Positions 1 through 7,481 of a DNA stretch of 61,742 nt are shown one piece after another. Location of the stretch: NCBI GenBank assembly GCA_018651605.1, contig JABIDS010000018.1, positions 1 through 61,742 of the forward strand. The letters run 5' to 3'. Position 1 is the stretch's first letter. Each line of letters starts with the position of its first letter. Below the pieces are notes generated by a model. The model saw nothing but the letters and a program-made list of their open reading frames with translations, was not told the DNA's origin and ran no database searches. The position numbers and the translations under genes were made by a program. The stretch is from an archaeon. GTDB lineage: Archaea > Nanobdellota > Nanobdellia > Pacearchaeales > GW2011-AR1.

Positions 1-229
1 AATTAACCCGCCCCCCCCGACATTCCATCCCACTACATTCCGCCATTTCCCCTTCTTGATAAATTCTTGCAATAAGTTTACCTTCAAAAGAATAATCTCC
101 AACCTCAAATTTTTTTGATCCTCCTAACCAATTCCTAACTCCATACAATCCTCCAACAACTCCTCCAACAACACCTAATGAAACAAAAGGATGATCTCTT
201 ACCAATTCACTTAAGGCTTCTAATACCAT
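1..229 (-). CDS. Partial orphan gene, paralogue of 3662-4213
   Basis: The gene runs off the left edge; 76 codons are visible with no stop. It begins MVLEALSELVRDHPF, continues with a Gly/Val-rich hydrophobic stretch (about residues 16-30) and then VGDYSFEGK. The complete protein at 3662-4213 has the same plan (MLETLSELVRE, hydrophobic stretch, VGDYSFKGK), so the two are paralogues, and their upstream regions also match in part. The ATG at 229 lies about 26 nt from a TATA box, which fits a leaderless transcript. A run of eight C at 11-18 lies close to the edge and could be a source of frameshift error. Function is not recognised; a short membrane-anchored protein is the best reading. Confidence 0.6.
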   Translation of the reverse strand, partial: MVLEALSELVRDHPFVSLGVVGGVVGGLYGVRNWLGGSKKFEVGDYSFEGKLIARIYQEGEMAECSGMECRGGRVN

Positions 230-250
230 AAAATCTTAACAAGGAACCAA

Positions 251-260
251 TATTTAAATA
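251..260 (-). promoter_or_regulatory. TATA box for the partial gene at 1-229
   Basis: TATTTAAATA is centred about 26 nt upstream of the ATG at 229. The same core (CCAATATTTAAAT on the plus strand) precedes the paralogue that starts at 4213. Confidence 0.5.
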
Positions 261-305
261 TTCCCTATTAAAAATCTCACCAACAAGTAACAAATTCTAA
301 CCCTT

Positions 306-950
306 CTAAACTCCATCAACAATCAACTTACAAGCTTCATAAAAATTATCAACAACAACCTGCTGAGAATCCAGACAACTCTTAATTTCCTCAACAGCCT
401 CCCCATTCAAACCATTATAAACTAAAATTCCTTTTCCACCAGCATTAACTCCAGTTTCAACATCTCGAATCCTATCCCCTATATAATAAATTTTATCAAA
501 ATCAGATAACAAACAACCAATTTCCTTACAACCTTTTTCCAACATTCCAATTCCAGGCTTCCTATCTCTCAATCGAACATCATCCATTGCAACAACCCAC
601 TTATTCTCCAAATAATTTTCAATCTTATGTTTCTTAGCATAATCATATCCAACATACAATCCCGATTGCCAACTATCAATCTTAATACCTTTTTCAACAA
701 GAACACTCCAAATCTCCTTATTAACTTTATTAATCCTATTTAAATCATAAATCCCTCTAGATAAACCACTTCCTTGATCCGTAGCAACAACAATTTTCAA
801 ACCTTCACATTCATTCAACAACTTAATTCCTTCAACAACACCTTCATGAATTTCCAATTCATCTTTCCAATTCTCACTAGAACCAAAAAATCCAGAATCC
901 TTATTAATAGTTCCATCTCTATCAATTCCAACTAACACTCTTCTAACCAT
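306..950 (-). CDS. GmhB-like HAD phosphatase (heptose bisphosphate phosphatase / histidinol-phosphatase family)
   Basis: This 214-aa HAD-superfamily hydrolase opens with the nucleophile motif GIDRDGTIN (Asp10 and Asp12). The late acidic motif GDRIRDVETGVNAGG is near residues 157-171, as in GmhB and HisB-N phosphatases. GmhB removes the C7 phosphate from D-glycero-D-manno-heptose 1,7-bisphosphate. That specificity is inferred from the family and from the nearby HldE-C-like nucleotidyltransferase (2137) and GT9 transferase (7482). A histidinol-phosphatase role is the main alternative. The GmhB cysteine zinc loop is not obvious. The start at 950 is about 26 nt from a TATA box shared with the divergent gene at 1001. 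Confidence 0.75.
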   Translation of the reverse strand: MVRRVLVGIDRDGTINKDSGFFGSSENWKDELEIHEGVVEGIKLLNECEGLKIVVATDQGSGLSRGIYDLNRINKVNKEIWSVLVEKGIKIDSWQSGLYVGYDYAKKHKIENYLENKWVVAMDDVRLRDRKPGIGMLEKGCKEIGCLLSDFDKIYYIGDRIRDVETGVNAGGKGILVYNGLNGEAVEEIKSCLDSQQVVVDNFYEACKLIVDGV

Positions 951-970
951 AAAATTTCAACTACATAAGT

Positions 971-980
971 CTTTTTAAAC
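971..980. promoter_or_regulatory. TATA box shared by two divergent genes
   Basis: CTTTTTAAAC is centred about 26 nt from the minus-strand ATG at 950 and about 25 nt from the plus-strand ATG at 1001. One near-symmetric box appears to serve both genes, each leaderless. No second TATA-like sequence is seen in the 50-bp gap. Confidence 0.5.
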
Positions 981-1000
981 ATTATCTATTAAAATTCAAT

Positions 1001-2140
1001 ATGAATAAGAAACCAAAAATTTGCTTTGTAACATCTTTTTTCTATCCAACACTCGGGGGCGTTGAAACCCACATTCAAAATACTGCTAAAGAACTTATAA
1101 AATTAGGATACACCTGTGAGGCATATGTTTCAAACATGGATCGAGATAAAAGAATAAAACATGCCCCAAACGAAATAGATAAAATAAAAATAAAAAGATT
1201 CAGAAGTTGGATAAAATTCAGTTTCTCAGGAATTTTCTTCCCAGGACTCTTCAAAGCAATCACAACATCTAACGCAGACATCTTTCATGTTCACGGATAC
1301 AGACATCCCTTTAATTTCATTTTCTGGTTCACAAAAAAACCAGTATTCATAACACCTCACTGGCCAGTCTACAAAGGACAAAGAAAAAAATGGGCACAAC
1401 TAATTGTAGACGCCCTAGACAAATTCATGGGAAAATACATATTCAAACAATTCTCAAAAACATGCGTAGTCACAGAATTAGAATCCCCTTGGGTAGAATC
1501 ATTCAATGTAAAAAAACAAAACATAGTCTTAACTCCAAACTGCATACCTGATTTTTATTTCAAAAAATATTCTCCTCAAACCTTCAGAAAAAAATATAAA
1601 ATAAAAAAAGACGAACTAGCAATAATCTCAGTTTCAAGATTACATCCAAGTAAAGGTATAGACCAATTTGTAAAAACAGCAAAACATTTCCCCAAAGCAA
1701 AATTCATAATAATCGGCAAAGATGGAGGATTCCAAGAACACCTACAACAACTAATAAAAAAACTAAACATAAAGAACATAATCATCACAGGAGAAGTCTC
1801 AGAACAAGAAAAGATTGAAGCCTATGCAGGAGCAGACATATTCTGCTCACCAAGCCACTATGAAGCTTTCTGCATCTCAATCTTAGAAGCCATGTCTCAA
1901 GGATGTGCAGTCCTAACAAGCAACGCAGGAGGAATGCCGTGGGTTGTTGGAGAGGAAGGACTAACATTCCAAGACTATAACTTAGATGATTTCAAAAACC
2001 AATTATCAAAACTCATCAACAACAAACAACTAAGAAAAAAGTTCCAACAACAAGGAATAGAAAAAGCAAAAAAGTTTAAATGGAAAAATACCGCAAAAGT
2101 TTTAGATAAGGAGTATAAAAAACTACTCCACAAAAAATGA
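1001..2140 (+). CDS. GT4-family glycosyltransferase
   Basis: This 379-aa GT-B fold glycosyltransferase has a Rossmann N-terminus, CFVTSFFYPTLGGVETH, with the Gly-Gly-Val-Glu acceptor-side motif of GT4 enzymes. The C-terminal half has SRLHPSKGID (about residue 212) and the EX7E donor-site motif in SHYEAFCISILEAMSQG (about residues 285-300). GT4 enzymes are retaining and use nucleotide sugars. Acceptor and donor cannot be read from the sequence. The stop overlaps the next start (2137) by 4 bp (ATGA), so the two are probably translationally coupled. This suggests a role in the polymer that uses the nucleotide sugar made by the partner. Confidence 0.88.
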   Translation: MNKKPKICFVTSFFYPTLGGVETHIQNTAKELIKLGYTCEAYVSNMDRDKRIKHAPNEIDKIKIKRFRSWIKFSFSGIFFPGLFKAITTSNADIFHVHGYRHPFNFIFWFTKKPVFITPHWPVYKGQRKKWAQLIVDALDKFMGKYIFKQFSKTCVVTELESPWVESFNVKKQNIVLTPNCIPDFYFKKYSPQTFRKKYKIKKDELAIISVSRLHPSKGIDQFVKTAKHFPKAKFIIIGKDGGFQEHLQQLIKKLNIKNIIITGEVSEQEKIEAYAGADIFCSPSHYEAFCISILEAMSQGCAVLTSNAGGMPWVVGEEGLTFQDYNLDDFKNQLSKLINNKQLRKKFQQQGIEKAKKFKWKNTAKVLDKEYKKLLHKK

Positions 2141-3654
2141 AAACCTTCAACCTAACCCAATTAAAACAACAAATCCAAAACTACAAACAACAAAACAAAA
2201 AAATAGTTTGGACAAACGGATGTTTTGACTTATTACATTCAGGACATCTCCACTTCCTCAAAAAAGCAAAACAGCAAGGAGATATCCTTATTGTTGGTTT
2301 AGACTCGGACAATTCTATAAGACAATTAAAAGGATCAACTAGGCCAATCATCCAAGAACAACAAAGAGCAGAAGCCCTAGAAGCCCTAGAGTTTGTAGAC
2401 TATATCTTAATAATACAATTCGGGGAAATAAAAACAATACTTCAAGAATTAAAACCAAACATATACGCTAAGTCTAACACAACTAAATTATGCAACATAA
2501 GTAAAGAAGAACAAGAAAACATTAGTCAACACACTAAAGAAATAATTATCCCAAATGAAATATCTAAACCTTCAACAACAAAACTAATACAAAAGATAAC
2601 AAATCAAACCCTTTTCAATAAAAGCCAAATTAAAACCCTTCCATTATGTTCAAGACAAAACAAATTATCTATTCAAGAAATCGCTATAAACCCGAAAGAC
2701 TCCCCACAATTAGAATATAACCCCTTAATAGAAAAAATAGCAAAAGAAATAATTAAAGCAAAAAATAACAACAAACCAATAATAATTTCCTTCGGAGCTC
2801 ATCTAATTAAAAATGGACTTTCATTAGTTTTAAAAAAATTCATAGAAAAAAATTATGTCACACATTTAGCTACAAATGGTGCAGGCTCAATACATGATTG
2901 GGAATTCGCATTCCAAGGAAAATCCACAGAAGATGTTGAAAAATATGTTAACCAAGGACAATTTGGAATATGGGAAGAAACAGGCAAATATATTAATTTA
3001 GCAATAATTTTAGGAGCATTAAAAAATAAAGGTTATGGGGAATCTATATCTGAAATGATAAACAACAACAAGCTAACCATTCTCTCCAACCTACCAAATA
3101 ATATAAAACAAAAACTTACGCAACAAAACATCTTCCCAAATCAAACAATAAACATAAACCATCCATATAAAAATTACAGCATCCAATATTCTGCATACAA
3201 AAACAACATTCCATTCACAATCCATCCAGGATTTGGATACGATATAATTTATACACACCCATTAAATGACGGAGCTTCAATAGGAAAAACATCAGAAATA
3301 GATTTCTTAAAATTTGTAAACTCAATATCTAATTTAGAAGGTGGAGTTTATATCTCAATTGGCTCTGCAATCATGTCCCCAATGATTTTCGAAAAAGCCT
3401 TATCAATGGCAAGAAATACTGCAAAACAGGAAAATAAAGAAATAAAAGATTTCATGATTATTGTAAATGACATTCAACAAGGAAACTGGGACTGGAACTC
3501 CAAAGAAGAACCCAACCAACAAGACCCTGCATATTATCTAAGATTCTGCAAAACATTTCACAGAATGGGGGCAAGAGAAATGCATTACATACAACAAGAT
3601 AACAGAGATTTTTTATTAGGGCTTTATTTTGAATTGGAAAGATTAGAAAATTAG
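2137..3654 (+). CDS. HldE-C-like nucleotidyltransferase fused to a deoxyhypusine-synthase-like domain
   Basis: Residues 1-150 form a cytidylyltransferase-fold domain. The signature IVWTNGCFDLLHSGHLHFL and the downstream GLDSDNSIRQLKG..RPI match the RfaE/HldE C-terminal domain, which adenylates heptose 1-phosphate. Residues about 200-505 are a separate domain with FGAHLIKNGLS, HLATNGAGSIHDWE, an FGIWEETG segment and a late acidic NDIQQGNWDW. It resembles uncharacterised proteins distantly related to deoxyhypusine synthase; this is recalled similarity, not a search result. It is not the HldA kinase that forms the other half of bacterial HldE, and no GmhA isomerase is in the window. It is coupled to the GT4 gene by a 4-bp overlap. 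The nucleotidyltransferase call is firm; the sugar is inferred. Confidence 0.75.
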   Translation: MKTFNLTQLKQQIQNYKQQNKKIVWTNGCFDLLHSGHLHFLKKAKQQGDILIVGLDSDNSIRQLKGSTRPIIQEQQRAEALEALEFVDYILIIQFGEIKTILQELKPNIYAKSNTTKLCNISKEEQENISQHTKEIIIPNEISKPSTTKLIQKITNQTLFNKSQIKTLPLCSRQNKLSIQEIAINPKDSPQLEYNPLIEKIAKEIIKAKNNNKPIIISFGAHLIKNGLSLVLKKFIEKNYVTHLATNGAGSIHDWEFAFQGKSTEDVEKYVNQGQFGIWEETGKYINLAIILGALKNKGYGESISEMINNNKLTILSNLPNNIKQKLTQQNIFPNQTININHPYKNYSIQYSAYKNNIPFTIHPGFGYDIIYTHPLNDGASIGKTSEIDFLKFVNSISNLEGGVYISIGSAIMSPMIFEKALSMARNTAKQENKEIKDFMIIVNDIQQGNWDWNSKEEPNQQDPAYYLRFCKTFHRMGAREMHYIQQDNRDFLLGLYFELERLEN

Positions 3655-3661
3655 TATAAAC

Positions 3662-4213
3662 CTAAGCAACATAACTATGTTCAGAAATTAATTCTTTAAA
3701 AGATTCTAAACCGTTTTCATAAAGTTGCTTAGATACTCGAGTTTTTACTTTTGAGAAATTTAAACCTTCTTTATAAAGTTGCTTAGATACTCGAGTTTTT
3801 ACTTTTGAGAAAGTAAGATCTAATAATTGAAAAGGAAAATTTTCAATAATATCAAATAGTTCACTTTCATTTTTTGCTATTTTACTAATCCTCTTACAAA
3901 AGTCCTCAATAAACTGGCTTGACCCTTTAAATTTCCCATAAGTAACATAATTTCCTTTCTCAGTTTGACAAACTTGAAAATTTAAACTTACACCATTACA
4001 GTGAAATTCAGACCTAGGTCTAGGCATTTGAAAACCACGCCCCTTTGCAATGCATTTACCTTTAAAAGAATAATCTCCAACTTTCATAGGTTTAAATTCA
4101 GGTCTTGCACTATACCATTTAAATGTATCATTCAATCCAACCCCAATAGCCACTCCAACTCCCAAAGAAATCAAAGGTTGTTCTCTCACTAATTCACTTA
4201 AAGTTTCTAACAT
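3662..4213 (-). CDS. Orphan membrane-anchored protein with internal tandem repeat
   Basis: The 184-aa protein has an unknown function. I chose the ATG at 4213 because the homologous partial gene at the left edge begins at the same place and because it lies 25 nt from a TATA box; an upstream in-frame start would pass through that promoter region. Layout: N-terminal amphipathic segment, a hydrophobic Gly/Val stretch (about residues 14-28), then KVGDYSFKGK. Near the C-terminus the segment FSKVKTRVSKQLY occurs twice, produced by a 54-bp tandem duplication. It is flanked by a structured intergenic region toward the radical SAM gene at 4465. Confidence 0.65.
   Translation of the reverse strand: MLETLSELVREQPLISLGVGVAIGVGLNDTFKWYSARPEFKPMKVGDYSFKGKCIAKGRGFQMPRPRSEFHCNGVSLNFQVCQTEKGNYVTYGKFKGSSQFIEDFCKRISKIAKNESELFDIIENFPFQLLDLTFSKVKTRVSKQLYKEGLNFSKVKTRVSKQLYENGLESFKELISEHSYVA
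3719..3812 (-). repeat. 54-bp tandem duplication inside 3662-4213
   Basis: A 40-bp sequence at 3719-3758 recurs identically at 3773-3812, a period of 54 bp or 18 codons. It doubles the peptide FSKVKTRVSKQLY in frame. The exact identity of the copies points to a recent event. Confidence 0.9.
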
Positions 4214-4233
4214 AATTTTAAACCAAAAAACCA

Positions 4234-4243
4234 ATATTTAAAT
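4234..4243 (-). promoter_or_regulatory. TATA box for 3662-4213
   Basis: ATATTTAAAT is centred 25 nt before the ATG at 4213. About 20 nt further upstream, at 4263-4274, is the 12-mer TTACTGATTAGT (minus strand), repeated upstream of the gene at 27051. Confidence 0.5.
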
Positions 4244-4348
4244 CTTCTCTATAAAAAATCCAACTAATCAGTAACAAAATCCTCTCTCAATCAAATTAAT
4301 CTCTCAAAACCCAAAAGATAAAATACACACACTATCAAGAAAATTAGA

Positions 4349-4412
4349 AGATTGGGTTAACGAAGCTTCCCAATCTGACATAGAATAAGTTGTGAGCCAA
4401 AGGCGAACGCAA
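4349..4412 (+). other. Intergenic structured element A (two hairpins)
   Basis: An 8-bp perfect hairpin (AGATTGGG / CCCAATCT, 4349-4376) carries TTAACGAAG in its loop. It is followed by TTGTG-A-GCC-AAA-GGC-GAA-CGCAA (4390-4412), which folds with an A/GAA internal loop. Similar pieces (TTAACGAAG, TTGTGAGC..GCGAA) recur in element B at 7306-7449. It lies 52 nt upstream of the radical SAM gene. Whether it is an RNA, a leader motif or a relic repeat cannot be told. Confidence 0.4.
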
Positions 4413-4464
4413 TTTAATACAACACCTCAATAATTCTTAAAAACCCTCTCCAATAGATTTAACC

Positions 4465-5997
4465 ATGAACATCACACTAATCTCCACCGCCACCTACCCT
4501 TCAGACCAAGGAATAAGAACAATCTCTTCAGTCCTAAAATCCCAAAAACATAAAGTAAAAATAATCTTCCTAGCTTTCACAGAAAACTATTCAAAATTCT
4601 ATCCTCAACAAGTCCTAAACCAAATCATAAATCTATCTAAAAACTCAGACCTAATAGGAATAAACTCTTTTGCCTCAACAGCACCAAGAGCAATCCAAGT
4701 AATCAACAAATTAAAACCCCTTAACATACCAATCGTCTGGGGAGGAATCCACGCCACTATTAGCCCAGAACAATGCATCAATCATTGTGACATAGTCTGC
4801 GTAGGAGAAGCAGAAGAAACAATCATAGAACTAACTCAAGCAATACAAAAAAACAAATCAATAAACAAAATTCCCAACCTATGGGTAAAGCAAAACAACA
4901 AAATAATAAAAAACCCTGTAAGACCTCTAATAGACAACCTCGATTCCTTACCTCCAGTAGACTATGACATCCAAGACCATTACATTCTAGAAAAAAACAA
5001 AATCACAAAATTCAAAGAACAACACTTAGACGGACAAATTTTCTTCTTAACAGGAAGAGGTTGCCCATACGGATGCGCCTATTGCTCAAACGACCAATTA
5101 AACAAGTTATATGAAGGAAAAAGAAAACAAATACTAAGATGGCATTCTCCAGATTATATAATCAATGAAATAATAAATTTAAAAAAAAGATTCAAAACAC
5201 TTTCCTATTTTGACATAAGAGACGACACATTCTCAATGCGTCCAACAGAACAAATAAAACAATTCTGCAAACAATATAAGGAAAAAGTAAACATGAGATT
5301 TAAATGCCTAACAGACCCACACACAGTATCAAATGAAAAAATAAAAGCATTAGTAGATGCAGGATGCACAGATGTTATAATCGGTATACAGGGAATAGAA
5401 AAAGTAAACAAAGAAATCTACCACAGAAATCAAACAGATGCTCAAGTCCTAAATGCAGCAAAAATAGTAAACAAATACAAAGACAAACTCGCAGTAATGT
5501 ACGATGTAATAACAACAAACCCCTACGAAAAACCTGAAGACATAATAAACATGATTCGTCTTCTCCAAGAAATACCTAAACCCTATTTCCTTTCAGTAAA
5601 CAACTTAGTCTTCTTTACCTCCACACCCCTTTACTGCAAAGCAAAAGAAGACGGAATAATAAAAAAACATGAAGATTCGGCATCAAACCTAAACTACTGG
5701 GACAGAGCATCCCACATAAGATTAAAAAACAAAAACATGTATCTAAATCTAATCCTAAATTTAATGCGTGGCTCAGCAACAAATTCAAGATTCGGCCCAA
5801 TGCCAAACAAACTAATCAACTACCTTCTAAAACCTCAAAGAATCCAAAGAAACCTTAGAAATCCTACATTAACAAAAACAGTCCTAATCGCAGTAGGATT
5901 CTCAGACAACATCAGAGAAAAAATCCTAAAACCAACTTACAGGGCATTACCTTTATCATTTAAAACTTGGTATGATAAAATTAGATATAGGGTTTAA
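4465..5997 (+). CDS. B12-binding-domain radical SAM protein
   Basis: The 510-aa protein has a Rossmann-like cobalamin-binding region in residues 1-130 (IGINSFASTAPRA, WGGIHATISPEQ) and a radical SAM domain after it. The cluster motif GCPYGCAYC places Cys200, Cys204 and Cys207 as [4Fe-4S] ligands. The typical B12-binding DxHxxG is not evident, so cobalamin use is uncertain. Such enzymes methylate or rearrange unreactive carbons in lipids, cofactors or sugars. The sugar-related neighbours suggest a substrate in surface polymer or lipid synthesis (inference). The C-terminus overlaps the convergent gene at 5994 by 4 bp. Confidence 0.85.
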   Translation: MNITLISTATYPSDQGIRTISSVLKSQKHKVKIIFLAFTENYSKFYPQQVLNQIINLSKNSDLIGINSFASTAPRAIQVINKLKPLNIPIVWGGIHATISPEQCINHCDIVCVGEAEETIIELTQAIQKNKSINKIPNLWVKQNNKIIKNPVRPLIDNLDSLPPVDYDIQDHYILEKNKITKFKEQHLDGQIFFLTGRGCPYGCAYCSNDQLNKLYEGKRKQILRWHSPDYIINEIINLKKRFKTLSYFDIRDDTFSMRPTEQIKQFCKQYKEKVNMRFKCLTDPHTVSNEKIKALVDAGCTDVIIGIQGIEKVNKEIYHRNQTDAQVLNAAKIVNKYKDKLAVMYDVITTNPYEKPEDIINMIRLLQEIPKPYFLSVNNLVFFTSTPLYCKAKEDGIIKKHEDSASNLNYWDRASHIRLKNKNMYLNLILNLMRGSATNSRFGPMPNKLINYLLKPQRIQRNLRNPTLTKTVLIAVGFSDNIREKILKPTYRALPLSFKTWYDKIRYRV

Positions 5998-7172
5998 TCC
6001 TCCAAACAATCAACAACCTTCTCCGCAGTATATCTTATTCCATCTAAAGTCCCATACTTAGCCTTCAACTTAGCATTATACTTTCCAACACTTTCAGACA
6101 ACTCTAAAGATTTTTCCAAAGCATCATGAGCATTATCTTCAATTATTGCTCCTAATCCCAAATCCCTCATACTCCTTTCATTAAAAATCATTTCAGGGTC
6201 ATCCCCTTCCTGATAAGCAGGACTAATAAATCCTTTTTCACTCAATTGCGAAAGCCAAACACTGCTCCATCCAGCACGAGCATATTGAGCAACAATATTC
6301 GGATTGTTAATTTGGCTAGGACCTAAATCATTAACTCCATAAATTCTCATCCCAAAATCTCCAATAGCATCATAAATATCACTTTCCATAATACCTTCAA
6401 TACCTGTTTCCAAAAAATAAATCCCCTTTCCAGAAAGCTCAGTATTATTTTCCTTAGGCGGATGAATAAATGGAGGTGTTAAAACTTCATTAACTCCTAA
6501 TCTTCTAGCTTTATCATAACTAAAAACCCCTGGCTCATTTGAAAAAATAATCCTTTGACTCTTAATCATTTTCCTAGCAACAGAAAATACATCTATTATA
6601 TCAATATCCCTATCCATCCATTCCTCTAAGTAAGCCCTTCTCAACAATTCATCAAAAGGTCCAGCGCCTCCAGCAGTATAAAACTGATTAGGTAATCCTG
6701 TTTGTATCCTATTATTTAACCCTAACTGAAAAGAACAATCTCTTAAATCAATTTCTTCAAGAATTCTTTTATCCAACCCTTTTTGAAAAGAGGATTGATA
6801 AAGTCTCTCAATCTCCCTAACACCATCCAAATGCTCCCACATTTCAGTTTCAACATCAGAATAATTTTCAGCCAAAAATTTCAAATGCTCTTTATAATCT
6901 TTCCCCTTAAACATCAATTTTTCAAGCAACTCTCCCTGCCCCCCATCCAACCAAATTTCATCAGGATGCTTTTCTAAAAAATTTTCAGAAACATTATTCT
7001 CAATTTCTGCTTTCATAATATCTTCTTGTATTCCAGGATAAACCAACGGAACAACAATCTGCAATCTCTCCAACCCTCTCTCCTCTCGAACATCATTTGC
7101 AGAAACAGCCCACTCAATACATCTTGAATAAGGCCCATTTCCATGAGTAAAAGTAGTATTAATATAACTCAT
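5994..7172 (-). CDS. Possible GT-B-fold glycosyltransferase, family not recognised
   Basis: I place the start at the ATG at 7172 (MSYINTTFTHG), about 26 nt from a TATA-like TTTTAAAAAG near 7195-7202; a GTG three codons upstream is the alternative. The N-terminus has FTHGNGPYSRCIEWA, similar in spacing to the GxGHxxR loop of MurG-like transferases. Near the C-terminus, ARAGWSSVWLSQLSEKGF followed by DDPEMIFNERSMRDLGLG resembles their nucleotide-sugar site (glycine loop, then Gln/Asp/Glu, then Asn and a final Gly-rich turn). These are resemblances by eye. The location among glycosyltransferases supports a sugar-related role. Length is 392 aa. Confidence 0.45.
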   Translation of the reverse strand: MSYINTTFTHGNGPYSRCIEWAVSANDVREERGLERLQIVVPLVYPGIQEDIMKAEIENNVSENFLEKHPDEIWLDGGQGELLEKLMFKGKDYKEHLKFLAENYSDVETEMWEHLDGVREIERLYQSSFQKGLDKRILEEIDLRDCSFQLGLNNRIQTGLPNQFYTAGGAGPFDELLRRAYLEEWMDRDIDIIDVFSVARKMIKSQRIIFSNEPGVFSYDKARRLGVNEVLTPPFIHPPKENNTELSGKGIYFLETGIEGIMESDIYDAIGDFGMRIYGVNDLGPSQINNPNIVAQYARAGWSSVWLSQLSEKGFISPAYQEGDDPEMIFNERSMRDLGLGAIIEDNAHDALEKSLELSESVGKYNAKLKAKYGTLDGIRYTAEKVVDCLED

Positions 7173-7305
7173 AAAACACACAAAAAAACTAACTTTTTAA
7201 AACAATCTCAATTACAACCTATACATCCCACAATACATATTCAGCCTAAACAAATCTTAAAAACCTTATCTTCAAATAATTATCATGTAAATAACAAGTT
7301 CATCA

Positions 7306-7449
7306 CCAAAAATTTCTTTGGGAAATTTTTGAATCCTAAAACGCTTTGTGTTTTAGTAGATTTTAACGAAGTTAAAATCGCAAACTTAGGAAGAGTGACT
7401 TGTGAGCATTTTGACTTTGAGAAAAATAAAAATAACAAAGTCAAAGTGC
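7306..7449 (+). ncRNA. Intergenic structured element B (possible RNA or leader)
   Basis: The 309-bp gap before the GT9 gene holds four strong hairpins: CAAAAATTTC/GAAATTTTTG (7306-7330, 10 bp), CTAAAAC/GTTTTAG (7335-7355), GATTTTAAC-GAA-GTTAAAATC (7358-7378, 9 bp) and a 14-bp stem with one G-U pair, 7406-7419 with 7436-7449, flanked by TTGTGA and GAA. A TCCTAA/TTAGGA pairing (7333-7338 with 7386-7391) can compete to enclose the middle hairpins. A plus-strand open frame across this gap has no protein-like features. It resembles element A. Confidence 0.45.
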
Positions 7450-7481
7450 GAATTTAGGGAAACCTTAGGTTTCATACGAAT

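Noticed and set aside
11-18. Run of eight C as a programmed frameshift site
   Set aside because: It lies at the very edge of the window in a partial gene; a sequencing or assembly cause is as likely and cannot be tested here.
7143-7457. Plus-strand open frame of 104 codons upstream of the GT9-GT2 gene
   Set aside because: It crosses strong hairpins, has low-complexity protein sequence and overlaps the start of the minus-strand gene; more likely noncoding structure.
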